A DNA stretch of 64,000 nucleotides from Dialister micraerophilus DSM 19965 (GCF_000194985.1 NZ_GL878519.1:184882-248881); one strand, 5' to 3'. Positions 37,911 through 47,868 are shown, counted from the first letter of the stretch. Program-made: numbers and translations. Notes: a model not told the origin generated them from the sequence alone.

Positions 37911-39071
37911 ATGAACTATATAGGAATTCCGGCTGAATGGAATCCGTTCCATGCCGGTCATAAATCAATGATTTCAACATTGAAAAAAAAATATCCTGAA
38001 GCAAGTTTTATAGCTGCAATGAGCGGTTCTTTCGTCCAAAGAGGAGAACCGGCTTTTTTCGACAAGTGGACTAGAGCAAAATGGGCAATAACAAACGGTA
38101 TAGATGTAGTTATAGAATTTCCCGCACTCTGCGCACTTCAAAGTGCAGATTATTTCTCTGAAAATCAAGTATTATTGCTTTCAGCCATGGGATGCGATGC
38201 TATTGCATTCGGTACAGAATCACTATCTGAAGAGGAAATATATAATGCCGTTTCTTATATCCACACAAATTCATTTAAAAACAAATTTCATAATGAATTG
38301 AAAAACGGTTTATCATATGCCTCGGCACTGACAGAAGCATTTAAAAATCACTCTTCCTATCTTTCAAAAGAACTTACCAAACCTAATAACATTTTAGCAT
38401 TTCGTTATGCAGATGCTATATATACTCATAAGCTACCTTTAAAAATAATTACTGTGAAAAGAAATACTGAAAATCCTATATCTGCAACGGAAATAAGAAA
38501 AAAAATAAGTAACAGCACACTTTCAAATTTCGATAAAAAACTTATTTCGGACGAAGTTTTACAATGTATAGAAAACGGTAATTATTTATCTGTCGAACGC
38601 TACTATGATATGTGTTTATTACAAAGCAGATTATTTACAATTGACGAACTGAAAACATCATGCTTGTTTACGGAAGGATTGGAAAATCGTTGGCATAAAA
38701 ACACTCTTTACCCAACATATACAGAAATGCTTGACCAAATAAAAAACAAGCGATATCTATACACAAGACTTAAACGAATAGGTGCTTCACTGCTCTTCAC
38801 CAAAAGAGGGTGTCGTTCAACTTTTTCATTTCATCCGAAACCTTTATATGCAAGAATTTTAGCAGCAAACAAAAATAAAACTTATCTGCTTAAAAAAGCA
38901 AAAATTCCTGTAATCACAAGAATACCTACAGCATTAAAAGAAATTGACGAATATGCATCTTCAATGCTGAAATTTGACTTAATTGCAACTGATTTACAGG
39001 CTCTTTGTATGAAAAATATAAAATTCAGAACCGGTAAAAAAGATTATTTTAAATCACCTTTCATAAAATAA
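37911..39071 (+). CDS. tmcAL: tRNA(Met) cytidine acetate ligase TmcAL (YlbM)
   Basis: TmcAL acetylates the wobble cytidine of elongator tRNA-Met using acetate and ATP in Firmicutes. The nucleotidyltransferase N-terminus IPAEWNPFHAGH and SGSFVQRGEPA, FGTESLSEEE and the later TRLKRIGASLL are typical. The 386-residue length fits. AAGGAG lies 6 bases before the ATG. It is one of only three plus-strand genes, followed 30 bases later by putP. The CAU tRNA at 43098 is a possible substrate if it is elongator Met. Confidence 0.92.
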   Translation: MNYIGIPAEWNPFHAGHKSMISTLKKKYPEASFIAAMSGSFVQRGEPAFFDKWTRAKWAITNGIDVVIEFPALCALQSADYFSENQVLLLSAMGCDAIAFGTESLSEEEIYNAVSYIHTNSFKNKFHNELKNGLSYASALTEAFKNHSSYLSKELTKPNNILAFRYADAIYTHKLPLKIITVKRNTENPISATEIRKKISNSTLSNFDKKLISDEVLQCIENGNYLSVERYYDMCLLQSRLFTIDELKTSCLFTEGLENRWHKNTLYPTYTEMLDQIKNKRYLYTRLKRIGASLLFTKRGCRSTFSFHPKPLYARILAANKNKTYLLKKAKIPVITRIPTALKEIDEYASSMLKFDLIATDLQALCMKNIKFRTGKKDYFKSPFIK

Positions 39072-39101
39072 TCAACAGAATTCAACGTAATGAGGTACAT
39101 T

Positions 39102-40592
39102 ATGGAAACAACCGTAAACTTACAAATTATTTTAGCCTTTTGCTTATACTTAGGCTGTATGATGGCTATAGGTGTTTATTATTCAAATAAACAAAAAAAT
39201 TTATCCCAATATATTTTAGGTGACAGAAAACTCGGCCCCTGGCTTACATCAATGAGTGCCGAAGCATCGGACATGAGCGGTTGGATGTTGATGGGACTTC
39301 CGGGATATGCCTATTTAAACGGACTTTCGGCTTTTTGGACAGGCATAGGACTTGTTGTAGGAACTTGGTTGAATTGGGTATTCATTTCAAAACGATTACG
39401 CAATTACACCGAAGTTGCAAACAATTCACTTACAATTCCCGATTATTTATCAAACCGATTCGGTGATACAAAAAATGGATTAAGACTTATTTGTGCAATT
39501 TTTATAATATTGTTCTTTATCATATATACTTCATCCGGATTTGTTGCAGCCGGAAAATTATTTAATACAATATTCGGTTTACCCTATACGACATCACTCT
39601 TAATCGGCGCATTTGTAGTTATATTTTATACATTTTTAGGTGGATTCAGTGCCGTGGCTTGGACAGATATGATTCAGGGTACAATGATGTTCTTCACTGT
39701 AATTTATATACCTGTTGCGGCAACAATTTCATTAGGAGGCACCACACCTACACTAAATGCATTATCCGATGTAGGCGCAGATTTCTTTTCATTCTTCCCC
39801 TCATCTACCGGTGGAATGGCAATGCTTGTAATGATTATTTCTTCATTAGGTTGGGGACTTGGATACTTCGGTCAACCTCATATACTTGTAAGATTTATGG
39901 CAATAAGCGACTCCAAAGAATTGAAAAAATCTACAAACATAGCAATGACATGGGTCGTATTATCACTAGGATTTGCAATAGCTATGGGAGTGGTAGGTAA
40001 AGCATATCTTCATCCGGCACTTCAAAATGCAGACGCCGAAAGAGTATTTATTATAATGGCGGAATCACTTTCAAGTCCGTTTATAACCGGTCTGATTTGG
40101 TCTGCCGTATTGGCTGCAATAATGAGTACCGCATCTGCTCAACTGCTTGTTACAGCATCTGCAGTTTCAAAAGATTTGTACAATTCATTCTTCCATAAAA
40201 ATGCATCACAAAAACAGTTACTTTCAGTAAGTAGAATTACAGTTTTAATTGTATCTATATGTTCACTTGTATTAGCATCTGATCCTGACAGTTATATATT
40301 CTCCATAGTTTCATATGCATGGGCAGGATTCGGTGCATGTTTCGGACCTACAATTTTACTGTCATTATATTGGAAGAGAATGACACTAAAGGGTGCATAT
40401 GCAGGAATTATTTCAGGTGGAATCACTGTATTGATTTGGAAACAATTCAATTGGTTCGGAATTTATGAACTCATTCCCGGATTTATAATATCTATCTTAG
40501 CAATTATTATATTCAGTCTTGCGGACTCAGAACCGTCAAAAGAAATTTATGAACACTTTGAACAGGCAGTTAAACTCTCAAATCATAACTGA
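39102..40592 (+). CDS. putP: Sodium/proline symporter PutP
   Basis: A secondary transporter of the SSS family with about 12-13 membrane segments. The N-terminal GDRKLGPWLTSMSAEASDMSG (two stretches) is the sodium/proline signature, and GWGLGYFGQPHILVRFMA is also diagnostic. GAGGT lies 5 bases before the ATG at 39102; an in-frame ATG at 39090 is less likely. It probably shares the tmcAL transcript and ends in a terminator at 40619. Confidence 0.93.
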   Translation: METTVNLQIILAFCLYLGCMMAIGVYYSNKQKNLSQYILGDRKLGPWLTSMSAEASDMSGWMLMGLPGYAYLNGLSAFWTGIGLVVGTWLNWVFISKRLRNYTEVANNSLTIPDYLSNRFGDTKNGLRLICAIFIILFFIIYTSSGFVAAGKLFNTIFGLPYTTSLLIGAFVVIFYTFLGGFSAVAWTDMIQGTMMFFTVIYIPVAATISLGGTTPTLNALSDVGADFFSFFPSSTGGMAMLVMIISSLGWGLGYFGQPHILVRFMAISDSKELKKSTNIAMTWVVLSLGFAIAMGVVGKAYLHPALQNADAERVFIIMAESLSSPFITGLIWSAVLAAIMSTASAQLLVTASAVSKDLYNSFFHKNASQKQLLSVSRITVLIVSICSLVLASDPDSYIFSIVSYAWAGFGACFGPTILLSLYWKRMTLKGAYAGIISGGITVLIWKQFNWFGIYELIPGFIISILAIIIFSLADSEPSKEIYEHFEQAVKLSNHN

Positions 40593-40618
40593 ATTAAAAA
40601 TATAAAACCATAATATTT

Positions 40619-40639
40619 ACCGGCGTCCAATACGCCGGT
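40619..40639 (+). terminator. Terminator of putP
   Basis: ACCGGCGT/ACGCCGGT with a 5-base loop, followed by a T tract, 26 bases after the putP stop. Confidence 0.88.
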
Positions 40640-40931
40640 TTTCATTTTGCTTAAACTTCATTGCTTTACCATCATAATATATTCATTAACATATACATAC
40701 TTACATATACCAAATATACCTCTATTATTTCTCCACTTTTATATACACTTAATTGTTTAATATTATTTCCGGCCACACTTTATTGTAAATACAATATAAT
40801 ATTTGCATAATGTTCAATGTATAATATTAAATTATCCTTTATAATATATCCTTTTGTTTCTACAATCATATTTGGTAATTTTCTATTTTGCCGATTTTAA
40901 AACTCGAAAGACTAAAAAATTGCAATAAAAA
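40640..40931. other. AT-rich gap between putP and rnpB terminators
   Basis: About 290 bases between convergent transcription units. I see no open frame with a ribosome binding site, no RNA consensus and only small AT palindromes (for example TATTGTAAATACAATA near 40783). Confidence 0.5.
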
Positions 40932-40954
40932 AACAACTGTATAAAACAGTTGTT
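40932..40954 (-). terminator. Terminator of rnpB
   Basis: The stem AACAACTGT/ACAGTTGTT with a 5-base loop and seven T on the minus strand, just downstream of the RNase P RNA 3' end. Confidence 0.85.
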
Positions 40955-40961
40955 AATTTGC

Positions 40962-41308
40962 AAGCGAGCATTCAATAAGCCGAGTTCTGTACCGTAAAAC
41001 GGTGATGATTATCTATCTAGTCTGCAGATTGCTCTACAGATCGAGCGACACAACCCGGAAGGTCAGCGGGCAACTTCAACCCTTCCCTATTCGGTCTTGC
41101 TCCGGATGGGGTTTACCAGGCCAACTGATTACTCAAGTTGCCGGTACGCTCTTACCGTACCTTTCCACCCTTACCGTAAAACGGCGGTTTCCTTTTCTAT
41201 GGCACTTTCCCTGAGGTCACCCTCGCCGGACGTTATCCGGCATCCTGCCCTGCGGAGCTCGGACTTTCCTCACGCTTTAAAGCCTGCAATCATCTTTTCT
41301 GCTCGCAG
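40962..41308 (-). ncRNA. rnpB: RNase P RNA, class A
   Basis: RNase P RNA is the catalytic RNA that trims tRNA 5' leaders. The conserved 5' block GAGGAAAGTCCGAGCTCC is present, followed by GCAGGGCAGGATGCCGG, the P4-partner AGGGTGACC and CAGGGAAAGTGCC. In the 3' half are GGTAAACCCCATCCGGAGC and the closing ACAGAACTCGGCTTA. The ends pair (GCGAGCA near 41305 with TGCTCGC at 40970-40964), marking helix P1. The layout is class A, not the Bacillus class B. Exact ends are good to a few bases. It has its own promoter and terminator. Confidence 0.96.
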
Positions 41309-41312
41309 CGTA

Positions 41313-41341
41313 AGTATAACACTCTTATTTAATATTTTCAA
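41313..41341 (-). promoter_or_regulatory. rnpB promoter
   Basis: TTGAAA (41341-41336), a 17-base spacer and TATACT (41318-41313), with the expected start 5-8 bases on, at the RNase P RNA 5' end. The -35 box overlaps the stop region of the Nif3-like gene (41338). Confidence 0.85.
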
Positions 41342-42363
41342 ATAATATATCCGAAAATGTCTTTTCCGTCTTTGTATGCTTCTATTTTTACATCGTATTT
41401 AAGTCTGTTACATTCTTTTTGCAATATTTCCGCAAGCGGTTCAACTATGACATTTTCAGTGTAGAAATGCCCCCCGTCCGCTACAAGAAGTCCGCTGCCT
41501 GCTATGTCTTGTGCGTCATGATATTTCAAATCCGCTGTTAAATATAAATCCGCTCCGCCTTTTTGTGCGTATTTTGCAAATCCCGAGCCTGAACCTCCGA
41601 GAACTCCTATACATTTAACGGTTTTATTTACATCTCCTGCAAATTTCATAACCGGCAGTTTCAATTTTTCTTTTATGTATTCCAGAGCTTCTCTTCCTGT
41701 CATTTCGTGTTCGAGATATCCTATTCTTCCCATCATTTCCTGTTTTCCGGAAAATTTCATTTCATAGCATTCAAAATTTACATTTTCATATTTTTCAGAT
41801 ATTTTTTCTTTTAAATCCAAAATGTACTCTTTATTTCCGCATATTTCAAATTTTACATAATTTTTTAAGTTTTTTTCAACTTCCGAATTTTTTTCAAATG
41901 AAAATTCTTTTTGCATTGAATTTCTGTTTTTTTCTTCAGTTTCAATTACAAGTTTATAAATGTCATGCACATATCCGGGTACCATTCCTGTACATTTTTT
42001 TAAATTTAAAATGTTTACGAGTGCATCATTTACTCCGTTTTGTGCTGTATCCAAATTTGTATGTGCAGCAAACGCTGTTATATTGTTTGATATGAGAAGT
42101 TCTATTATTTTTCCTTTTTCGGTTGTCATATCTATACATTTTAAAGGTTTAAAGAGAAGCGGATGATGTGTAATAATCATTCCAGCTTTTTTCTCTACAG
42201 CTTTTTTCACTACATCCACTGTTACATCCAATGCTGTTAACACGGTTTCGATTTCTCTGTCGGGATTTCCTATTTGAAGTCCTGGATTGTCCCATGATTC
42301 TGCAAATTTTTTCGGTGCTAAATGATTCATTATGTTTATTATGTCTTTTACTTTGGCTTTCAT
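41338..42363 (-). CDS. Nif3-like dinuclear metal-centre protein (DUF34)
   Basis: A hexameric toroid-forming family found in all domains (YqfO in Bacillus); some members have been linked to GTP cyclohydrolase I type activity, but the role is uncertain. Metal ligands appear in ITHHPLLF, AAHTNLDTA and the C-terminal DGGHFYTENV. The 341-residue form has the central PII-like insert seen in Firmicutes (about residues 130-230). It overlaps trmK by 4 bases, the conserved trmK-yqfO pair of Firmicutes. Confidence 0.92.
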   Translation of the reverse strand: MKAKVKDIINIMNHLAPKKFAESWDNPGLQIGNPDREIETVLTALDVTVDVVKKAVEKKAGMIITHHPLLFKPLKCIDMTTEKGKIIELLISNNITAFAAHTNLDTAQNGVNDALVNILNLKKCTGMVPGYVHDIYKLVIETEEKNRNSMQKEFSFEKNSEVEKNLKNYVKFEICGNKEYILDLKEKISEKYENVNFECYEMKFSGKQEMMGRIGYLEHEMTGREALEYIKEKLKLPVMKFAGDVNKTVKCIGVLGGSGSGFAKYAQKGGADLYLTADLKYHDAQDIAGSGLLVADGGHFYTENVIVEPLAEILQKECNRLKYDVKIEAYKDGKDIFGYII

Positions 42364-43043
42364 AGCATTTCCTCCATTCTTTTCAGTTCAATTTCCGCGA
42401 TTTTTCTTTTCCCCTTTTGTTTTTCATCAGATGTATTTTCATTTATCATTGATAACAGTCTTTTTCTTTTGTAAATTTTTCTTTCTAAAAAATTTTTATA
42501 CAACGGATGTTTTTTTATATTTTCCGTTACTCCCGTTTCATAATAAAATTCATCTTCAATTTTCATTTCCCCATGTTTCACAAACAGTATTTCATATATA
42601 TGCCAATCTTCTTTTGCAAGTGATTCTTCACATATTATATATCCGTTGTTTACAAGCCATCTTCTCAGTTCCGGTGCATTTTTCATCGGTTGAAGCACAA
42701 ACCATTCCGTTGCTTCCGCTTTTTCTTTGTCGTTTTCAAGTATTTTTCTAATCATTTTTCCGCCCATGCCGGCTATTACAGCACCGTTTATTTCATTCAT
42801 TTTTATAGAAGCCAGTCCTGCACCTATACGGATAAATATTTTATTTTCAAGATTTTCTTTTTTTATATTTTCTTGTGCATGTTTGAGAGGTCCTATACCT
42901 ATGTCGGACGCTATTGCAATTTTTGCTGTTTTTTCTTTTAACATTGCAATAGGTATATAAGCATGATCCGTTCCTATATCTGCAAAACATTCACAGTCAG
43001 GTATCATATTTGCTACTGCACGCAATCTCGGTTTTAAGTACAT
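42360..43043 (-). CDS. trmK: tRNA (adenine22-N1)-methyltransferase TrmK
   Basis: TrmK forms m1A22 in tRNA. The SAM site FADIGTDHAYIPI, then ASDIGIGPLKHA, VIAGMGGKMI and LQPMKNAPELRRWL are family signatures. At 227 residues it is typical. It is followed by the Nif3-like gene with a 4-base overlap, and preceded by the rpoD/tRNA terminator. Confidence 0.94.
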   Translation of the reverse strand: MYLKPRLRAVANMIPDCECFADIGTDHAYIPIAMLKEKTAKIAIASDIGIGPLKHAQENIKKENLENKIFIRIGAGLASIKMNEINGAVIAGMGGKMIRKILENDKEKAEATEWFVLQPMKNAPELRRWLVNNGYIICEESLAKEDWHIYEILFVKHGEMKIEDEFYYETGVTENIKKHPLYKNFLERKIYKRKRLLSMINENTSDEKQKGKRKIAEIELKRMEEML

Positions 43044-43062
43044 ATATTTTTTCCTATAAAAA

Positions 43063-43087
43063 AAGGCTGAGCATATTGCTCAACCTT
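43063..43087 (-). terminator. Terminator downstream of the tRNA (and rpoD)
   Basis: AAGGTTGAGCA/TGCTCAGCCTT stem (one wobble pair) with a 3-base loop and seven T on the minus strand. It ends the dnaG-rpoD-tRNA unit before trmK. Confidence 0.9.
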
Positions 43088-43097
43088 CATAATTTGC

Positions 43098-43172
43098 TGG
43101 TGGGCCCACCAGGGTTCGAACCTGGGACCAGACGGTTATGAGCCGTCGGCTCTACCACTGAGCTATAGGCCC
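43098..43172 (-). tRNA. tRNA with CAT anticodon (elongator Met or Ile2)
   Basis: A 75-base cloverleaf: acceptor GGGCCTA/TGGGCCC, D-arm GCTC-AGTGGTA-GAGC, anticodon arm GACGG-CTCATAA-CCGTC, T-arm CCAGG-TTCGAAC-CCTGG, discriminator A and an encoded CCA. The anticodon is CAT. The anticodon stem-loop is the same as the one I recall for Bacillus tRNA-Ile2, where the C is modified to lysidine and reads AUA. Elongator Met is equally allowed by the sequence. It is not an initiator, which would have three G-C pairs and a C1-A72 mismatch. Confidence 0.95.
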
Positions 43173-43235
43173 GTTTTATCAACATATGTTATTTTAACAG
43201 TAATTATACTTAACGTCAAGACTTTAATTCAAATT

Positions 43236-44360
43236 TTATAAAAGATTTTTTGCTAATTTTTTTAATTTTGTAAGTGCCTTACCTTCTATTTGTCTTATAC
43301 GTTCTCTTGTAACGTCAAAATTATTTCCTACTTCTTCCAGTGTGCGCGGTCTTCCGTCTTTGAGTCCGAATCTGAGTTCAAGAACTTGGCGTTCTCTGTC
43401 CGTCAGATTTGTAAGCAATTCTTCAATTTGTTCTTTAAGCAATATCGAGTCAGTGGCATCGTCCGGCGCTATTGCATCTTGATCCTCTATGAAATCTCCC
43501 AGATGTGAGTCTTCTTTTTCTCCTATCGGTGTTTCCAATGAAATAGGATCTTGTGCTATTTTTTTTACTTCTCTTACTTTCCCTACACTTACGTCCATAG
43601 CTTTTGCTATTTCGTATTCTGTAGGTTCTCTTCCCTTTTCTTGCAAAAGTTGTCGTGATATTCGATTTAATTTGTTTATTGTTTCAACCATGTGAACCGG
43701 TACTCTTATCGTTCTCGCTTGATCCGCAATTGCACGTGTAATTGATTGTCTTATCCACCATGTTGCATATGTACTGAATTTATAGCCTTTTGTGTAATCG
43801 AATTTATCTACGGCTTTCAAAAGTCCCAAATTTCCTTCTTGTATCAAATCCAAAAATTGAAGTCCTCTTCCCAAGTATTTTTTTGCAATTGATACTACAA
43901 GTCTCAAATTTGCATCTGAAAGTGCTTTTTTCGCTTTGTCGGCATTTATTTTTTCTTCTTCGGTCGCTCCTAAAAGTAATCCTTTTTCCACCGCTTTTGC
44001 CAAAGTTACTTCTTCTTCTGCTGTAAGAAGGTCCACCGTACCTATTTCTTTCAAATACATTTTTACAGGGTCGTCAATTCCTTGAGATACTCTTTTTGAA
44101 GGTTTGGGCTGTATTTTCTTCAAGGGTTTATTATTCTCTTCTGAATCTTCATCTCCCGGTACGTTCATATAGACATCTATACCATGTTCATGAAGAGCTG
44201 CATTTAACAAATCCAATCCTTCTATATCAATATGATTTTCATTTACAAAATCATTTACTATATCTCCGGATATCATTCCGTCTTTATCGGATTTTTCATT
44301 TAACTCTTCAATCCATTCTTCCAACTTGCCTGTATTTTTATATTCTTCTTTTTTACGCAT
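43236..44360 (-). CDS. rpoD: Primary sigma factor RpoD/SigA
   Basis: The housekeeping sigma factor. A short acidic region 1.1 is followed by region 1.2 ([17 protein letters not shown]), region 2 ([20 protein letters not shown] and [20 protein letters not shown]) and region 4 with the -35 helix-turn-helix ([19 protein letters not shown]). The 374 residues are typical of Firmicutes. It lies 33 bases after dnaG, the widespread dnaG-rpoD pair. Confidence 0.98.
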   Translation of the reverse strand: MRKKEEYKNTGKLEEWIEELNEKSDKDGMISGDIVNDFVNENHIDIEGLDLLNAALHEHGIDVYMNVPGDEDSEENNKPLKKIQPKPSKRVSQGIDDPVKMYLKEIGTVDLLTAEEEVTLAKAVEKGLLLGATEEEKINADKAKKALSDANLRLVVSIAKKYLGRGLQFLDLIQEGNLGLLKAVDKFDYTKGYKFSTYATWWIRQSITRAIADQARTIRVPVHMVETINKLNRISRQLLQEKGREPTEYEIAKAMDVSVGKVREVKKIAQDPISLETPIGEKEDSHLGDFIEDQDAIAPDDATDSILLKEQIEELLTNLTDRERQVLELRFGLKDGRPRTLEEVGNNFDVTRERIRQIEGKALTKLKKLAKNLL

Positions 44361-44393
44361 ACCGGTTCTCCTTGGTATAAACCATCCGTTGCT

Positions 44394-46185
44394 TTATTTA
44401 CTCAAGTTACGGATCTCTTCACTCAGTTTTATACAAATCAATTGCTCTTCACGAGCTTTTTGCGGATCTGTCTCTAAAAGTTCTGCAACACGTTGCGTAT
44501 GGACACGATATTCTCTTTGTAAATATACTTTTTTCAAAGGTCTTATGTATTCTTCCATAGGCAAATTTCCTACAGAGTTTGAATTCATCAACAATTCAGC
44601 CAATCGTGGTACATATTCTCTCGGTAATAATTTTTCCGTTTCTTTTTCAGTTATATTTGTTTCACTAAGTTTTTCCAATATTCGGAACAATTCTTTATGA
44701 AAATCATCTGCAAATTCGTATTTTTTAAGCAGTTCCCACCCTTCCGGCAATTTATTATTAAACAGACAGTACCTGAAAAATCCTTCTTCCAATAATTTTT
44801 GCCTTTTCATATTGTATTTTGTTTCATAGTCTTCAGATTTTATTTTTTCGGATTGTTTCTGTGAAATAAATACATTTGAATTCTTTTTTCTTGCATAACG
44901 CAATGCTTCACTTCTTATAAGTCCTTCATCCATTTGCATTCGTCTTGCCATTTTTACAATAAACGAGTTGAAATAAAATGAGTTTCCTTTCGCAAGCAAG
45001 ACATCAAACATATCTGCAAGAATTTTTTGTTGCCCTTCAAGTGTATTGCTGTCGTATCTTTTCAATGCCGCCGAAAAAAGATAATCGGTAGCAGGTTGTG
45101 CTTGTGCAACGCTTTCCAAGTATGCTTCTCTTCCATGTGCATTTATAAATTCGTCCGGATCTTTTCCGTCGCCCAATCTTACTACTCTGAGTTTCAATCC
45201 TACGTTACCGGCAATTTCCAATGCGCGTTTTGTTGCATTTTGTCCTGCAGCATCCATATCATAATTGAATATCAATTCATCGGCATATCTTTTAAGTAAA
45301 CGTGCTTGTTCAATTGTAAATGCCGTTCCCAATGATGCAACTACATTTGTTATACCATGTGCGTGAAGACTTATAGCGTCCATATAACCTTCAACCATAA
45401 TCGCTTGACGTTTTTCTCTTATTTCCGGTAACGCTTGATACAAAGCAAAAAGCAATCTTCTTTTATTGAATATCACCGACTCGGGAGAGTTTAGATATTT
45501 CGGTAAACTGTCGTCCATCACTCTTCCGCCGAATGCAACTGTTTTCCCTTTCAAATTCAAAATAGGAAACATACATCTGTTTCGGAAAATATCATAGTGT
45601 TTTCCGTTTTTATATCCTACAAGCCCTGCTATTTGTAATATTTCCGGGCTTATTTTCTTTTTTGAAGTAAAATCGGAGTATAATCTATGCCACTCCGGCG
45701 GTGCAAATCCCAATTTGAATTTTTTTATAATTTCATCCGATAAATGCCTTTTTAAAAAATATTCATATCCTTCTTTTCCGATGTCGGTTTTTGTAAGACA
45801 GTTATAAAAATATATGCTCGCCAATTCCGTAACGTCATATATTTGTTTTGAAAGTTCGGCTTTTTTCTTTTCTTCATATGTCATTTCCTTTTCAGGAATT
45901 TCAATTCTTGCTATTTCAGCTAATTTTTCTATGGCTTCGGGAAAAGTTATATTATCCATTTTTTTCAACAAAAGATACTATATCTCCGCTTTCATTACAT
46001 CCGAAACAATGATAGAAACCTTTATCAGGAGAAACTGAAAATGACGGTGTTTTTTCTTGATGAAACGGACAGCATGCCCAAAAACTTCTGCCTTTTTTCT
46101 TTAGAGGAACATATGCACCTATAACTTGTTCAATCGGAAGACTGTCTTTTATTCTTTGAATAAAATTATTGTCGAAATTTTTCAT
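44394..46185 (-). pseudogene. dnaG: DNA primase, frameshifted as assembled
   Basis: DnaG makes RNA primers at the replication fork. The N-terminal frame (46185 to about 45952) carries the CHC2 zinc finger (CPFHQEKTPSFSVSPDKGFYHCFGC in two stretches) and ends VEKNG-stop. The second frame, from 45971, has the primase core (AIMVEGYMDAISLHAHG; FNYDMDAAGQNA) and the C-terminal DnaB-binding region. A 7-T run at 45959-45965 separates them; one base fewer reads SFVEKMDNITFPEAI, the expected join. The repaired protein would be about 596 residues. GGAGG five bases ahead supports the ATG at 46185. An essential gene, so the break is almost certainly not a real loss. Confidence 0.95.
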
Positions 46186-46213
46186 CAAATCCTCCGTTTT
46201 GCGTTTTAAACAA

Positions 46214-46243
46214 AAAGAACTGACAAAAACAAGTCAGTTCTTT
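46214..46243 (-). terminator. Terminator between the ATP-grasp gene and dnaG
   Basis: AAAGAACTGAC/GTCAGTTCTTT stem of 11 pairs with an 8-base loop and a T tract on the minus strand. Confidence 0.85.
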
Positions 46244-46281
46244 TATCTACCTCCAAACAAATTAATTTGCAAAATAAATTG

Positions 46282-46998
46282 TTATTTTACGTTTGATACC
46301 AATTCTTTCCATCTTGCAGTTAATATTTTCAAATATAAATTCGGATTCAATCCCATACTTTGCAATCCGTATGCATCACTGAATTCTACAAGCAGTGTTT
46401 CATTTTTATCTGTAATTGCAAAATCAAGTGCATAGGCTGAAGGTGCCGATTTAAATAATGAAACGGCTTTTTTTAAAATACCCGTATCCGGAAAAATATC
46501 CCATTTACCTCGATAAGGTGTAAGAGCAACTATTTCTCCATGCAATACCCACAATCTCCATTCAGATACAAATTTTACCGTTTTACTGCACCAAACGTCT
46601 ATATCTGTCAGACTTCCGCCAAGTTTTACCGCATCATCGGATTTTTCCAATACCGTTCCGGAAAATCTTTTTGTCTCATATACCGGTTTTACAAATATAG
46701 GTTCTTCGATATTTTTTATAACATCAAATAATGTAGATTTCCAAATTTCTCTACCTAAAAACTGTTTCAATTCAGACGGATAATCAAGCGGTTCCACTTC
46801 TATACCGTTTTGATCCAATATTTCTTTTATATCCGAAACTGTACCCACTATTAAATTTTCTATATCGTAATTTTGTAATGAATACACAATTTTATATTTT
46901 TTTACATTTATATTCAAATTCTTACATGCTTGTAAAGCACAATAAGAACCGGAATCATATGGTTCACCGGATTGATCGGTTCTTATATACACTTCCAT
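46282..46998 (-). CDS. ATP-grasp fold protein of unknown function (DUF4343-like)
   Basis: A protein of about 238 residues whose C-terminal half has ATP-grasp features: FVKPVYETKRFSGTVL (nucleotide lysine), FVSEWRLWVLHGEIVALTPY, ALDFAITDKNETLLVEFSDA (metal ligands) and GLNPNLYLKIL. ATP-grasp enzymes join a carboxylate to an amine or thiol, but no substrate is suggested here. GGAGGT precedes the ATG at 46998; the frame to 47031 lacks its own site. It is flanked by terminators or gaps on both sides, hence probably monocistronic. Confidence 0.75.
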   Translation of the reverse strand: MEVYIRTDQSGEPYDSGSYCALQACKNLNINVKKYKIVYSLQNYDIENLIVGTVSDIKEILDQNGIEVEPLDYPSELKQFLGREIWKSTLFDVIKNIEEPIFVKPVYETKRFSGTVLEKSDDAVKLGGSLTDIDVWCSKTVKFVSEWRLWVLHGEIVALTPYRGKWDIFPDTGILKKAVSLFKSAPSAYALDFAITDKNETLLVEFSDAYGLQSMGLNPNLYLKILTARWKELVSNVK

Positions 46999-47070
46999 GG
47001 AGACACCTCCGGGATGTATTAAATTATACACTTTAATAATAACATTTTTTATTATTCTTTAGCAAGTTAA

Positions 47071-47868
47071 TCAAATCACAAATAAAAATGCCACTATTGC
47101 AACTAAAAATCTGTATAATGCAAATCCTGTCAAATTGTATTTATTCAAGAATTTCAAAAACCACACAATGGATAAATAAGCTACTATGAACGATACTATA
47201 AATCCTGTGAGCAGTACACCTATATCGGAAAAATGCAAGTACTTGATGTTTTTAAGCAAATCATAGAGCGTTGCCAAAAACATAAGCGGTACCGCCATTA
47301 TAAATGAAAAGTCTGCTGCCGCTTTTCTTGAAACTCCGAGCAGAAGTCCGCCTGCTATCGTACTGCCGCTTCGTGAAAATCCGGGCCAGAGTGACAAACA
47401 TTGAAACAATCCTATTTTAAATGCTTGTTTTGTATTTATATCTTCAACATTTTTTACGGAAACATTTTTTCTTTTGACTTTATTTTCTCCGTAAATCATA
47501 AAAATACCGCCTATTATCAAACCTATAATTACCGTTTCAGGTCCGAAAAGATATTTTTTTATCATTCCGTGAAATAAAAGTCCCATAACACATGCCGGTA
47601 TCATCGAAATGATTATATTGAAACATGACGGTCCTTTTTTTCTGAACCAATGGTGAGTATCCAACATGAAAATAAATTTTTCTTTATATACTACCAAAAC
47701 GGAAAGTATTGCCCCCAATTGAATAAAAACTTCAAAAAATTTTGCCAAATCTCCTGTAAAATTCAGCATTGATGAAACAATAATCATATGTCCTGTGCTT
47801 GATACCGGTAAATATTCCGTCATTCCTTCAACTATACCGATAATAACTGCACAAAAATACTGATACAT
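47071..47868 (-). CDS. uppP: Undecaprenyl-diphosphatase UppP (BacA)
   Basis: An integral membrane phosphatase that recycles the undecaprenyl pyrophosphate carrier of cell-wall synthesis and gives bacitracin resistance. The two catalytic loops are present: EGMTEYLPVSSTGHMI and PGFSRSGSTIAGGLLLG. About eight hydrophobic segments occur in 265 residues. It starts 18 bases after the repeat-containing exported protein's stop. Confidence 0.95.
   Translation of the reverse strand: MYQYFCAVIIGIVEGMTEYLPVSSTGHMIIVSSMLNFTGDLAKFFEVFIQLGAILSVLVVYKEKFIFMLDTHHWFRKKGPSCFNIIISMIPACVMGLLFHGMIKKYLFGPETVIIGLIIGGIFMIYGENKVKRKNVSVKNVEDINTKQAFKIGLFQCLSLWPGFSRSGSTIAGGLLLGVSRKAAADFSFIMAVPLMFLATLYDLLKNIKYLHFSDIGVLLTGFIVSFIVAYLSIVWFLKFLNKYNLTGFALYRFLVAIVAFLFVI

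Noticed and set aside
41002..41345. Two plus-strand open frames
   Set aside because: They lie antisense to the conserved core of RNase P RNA.
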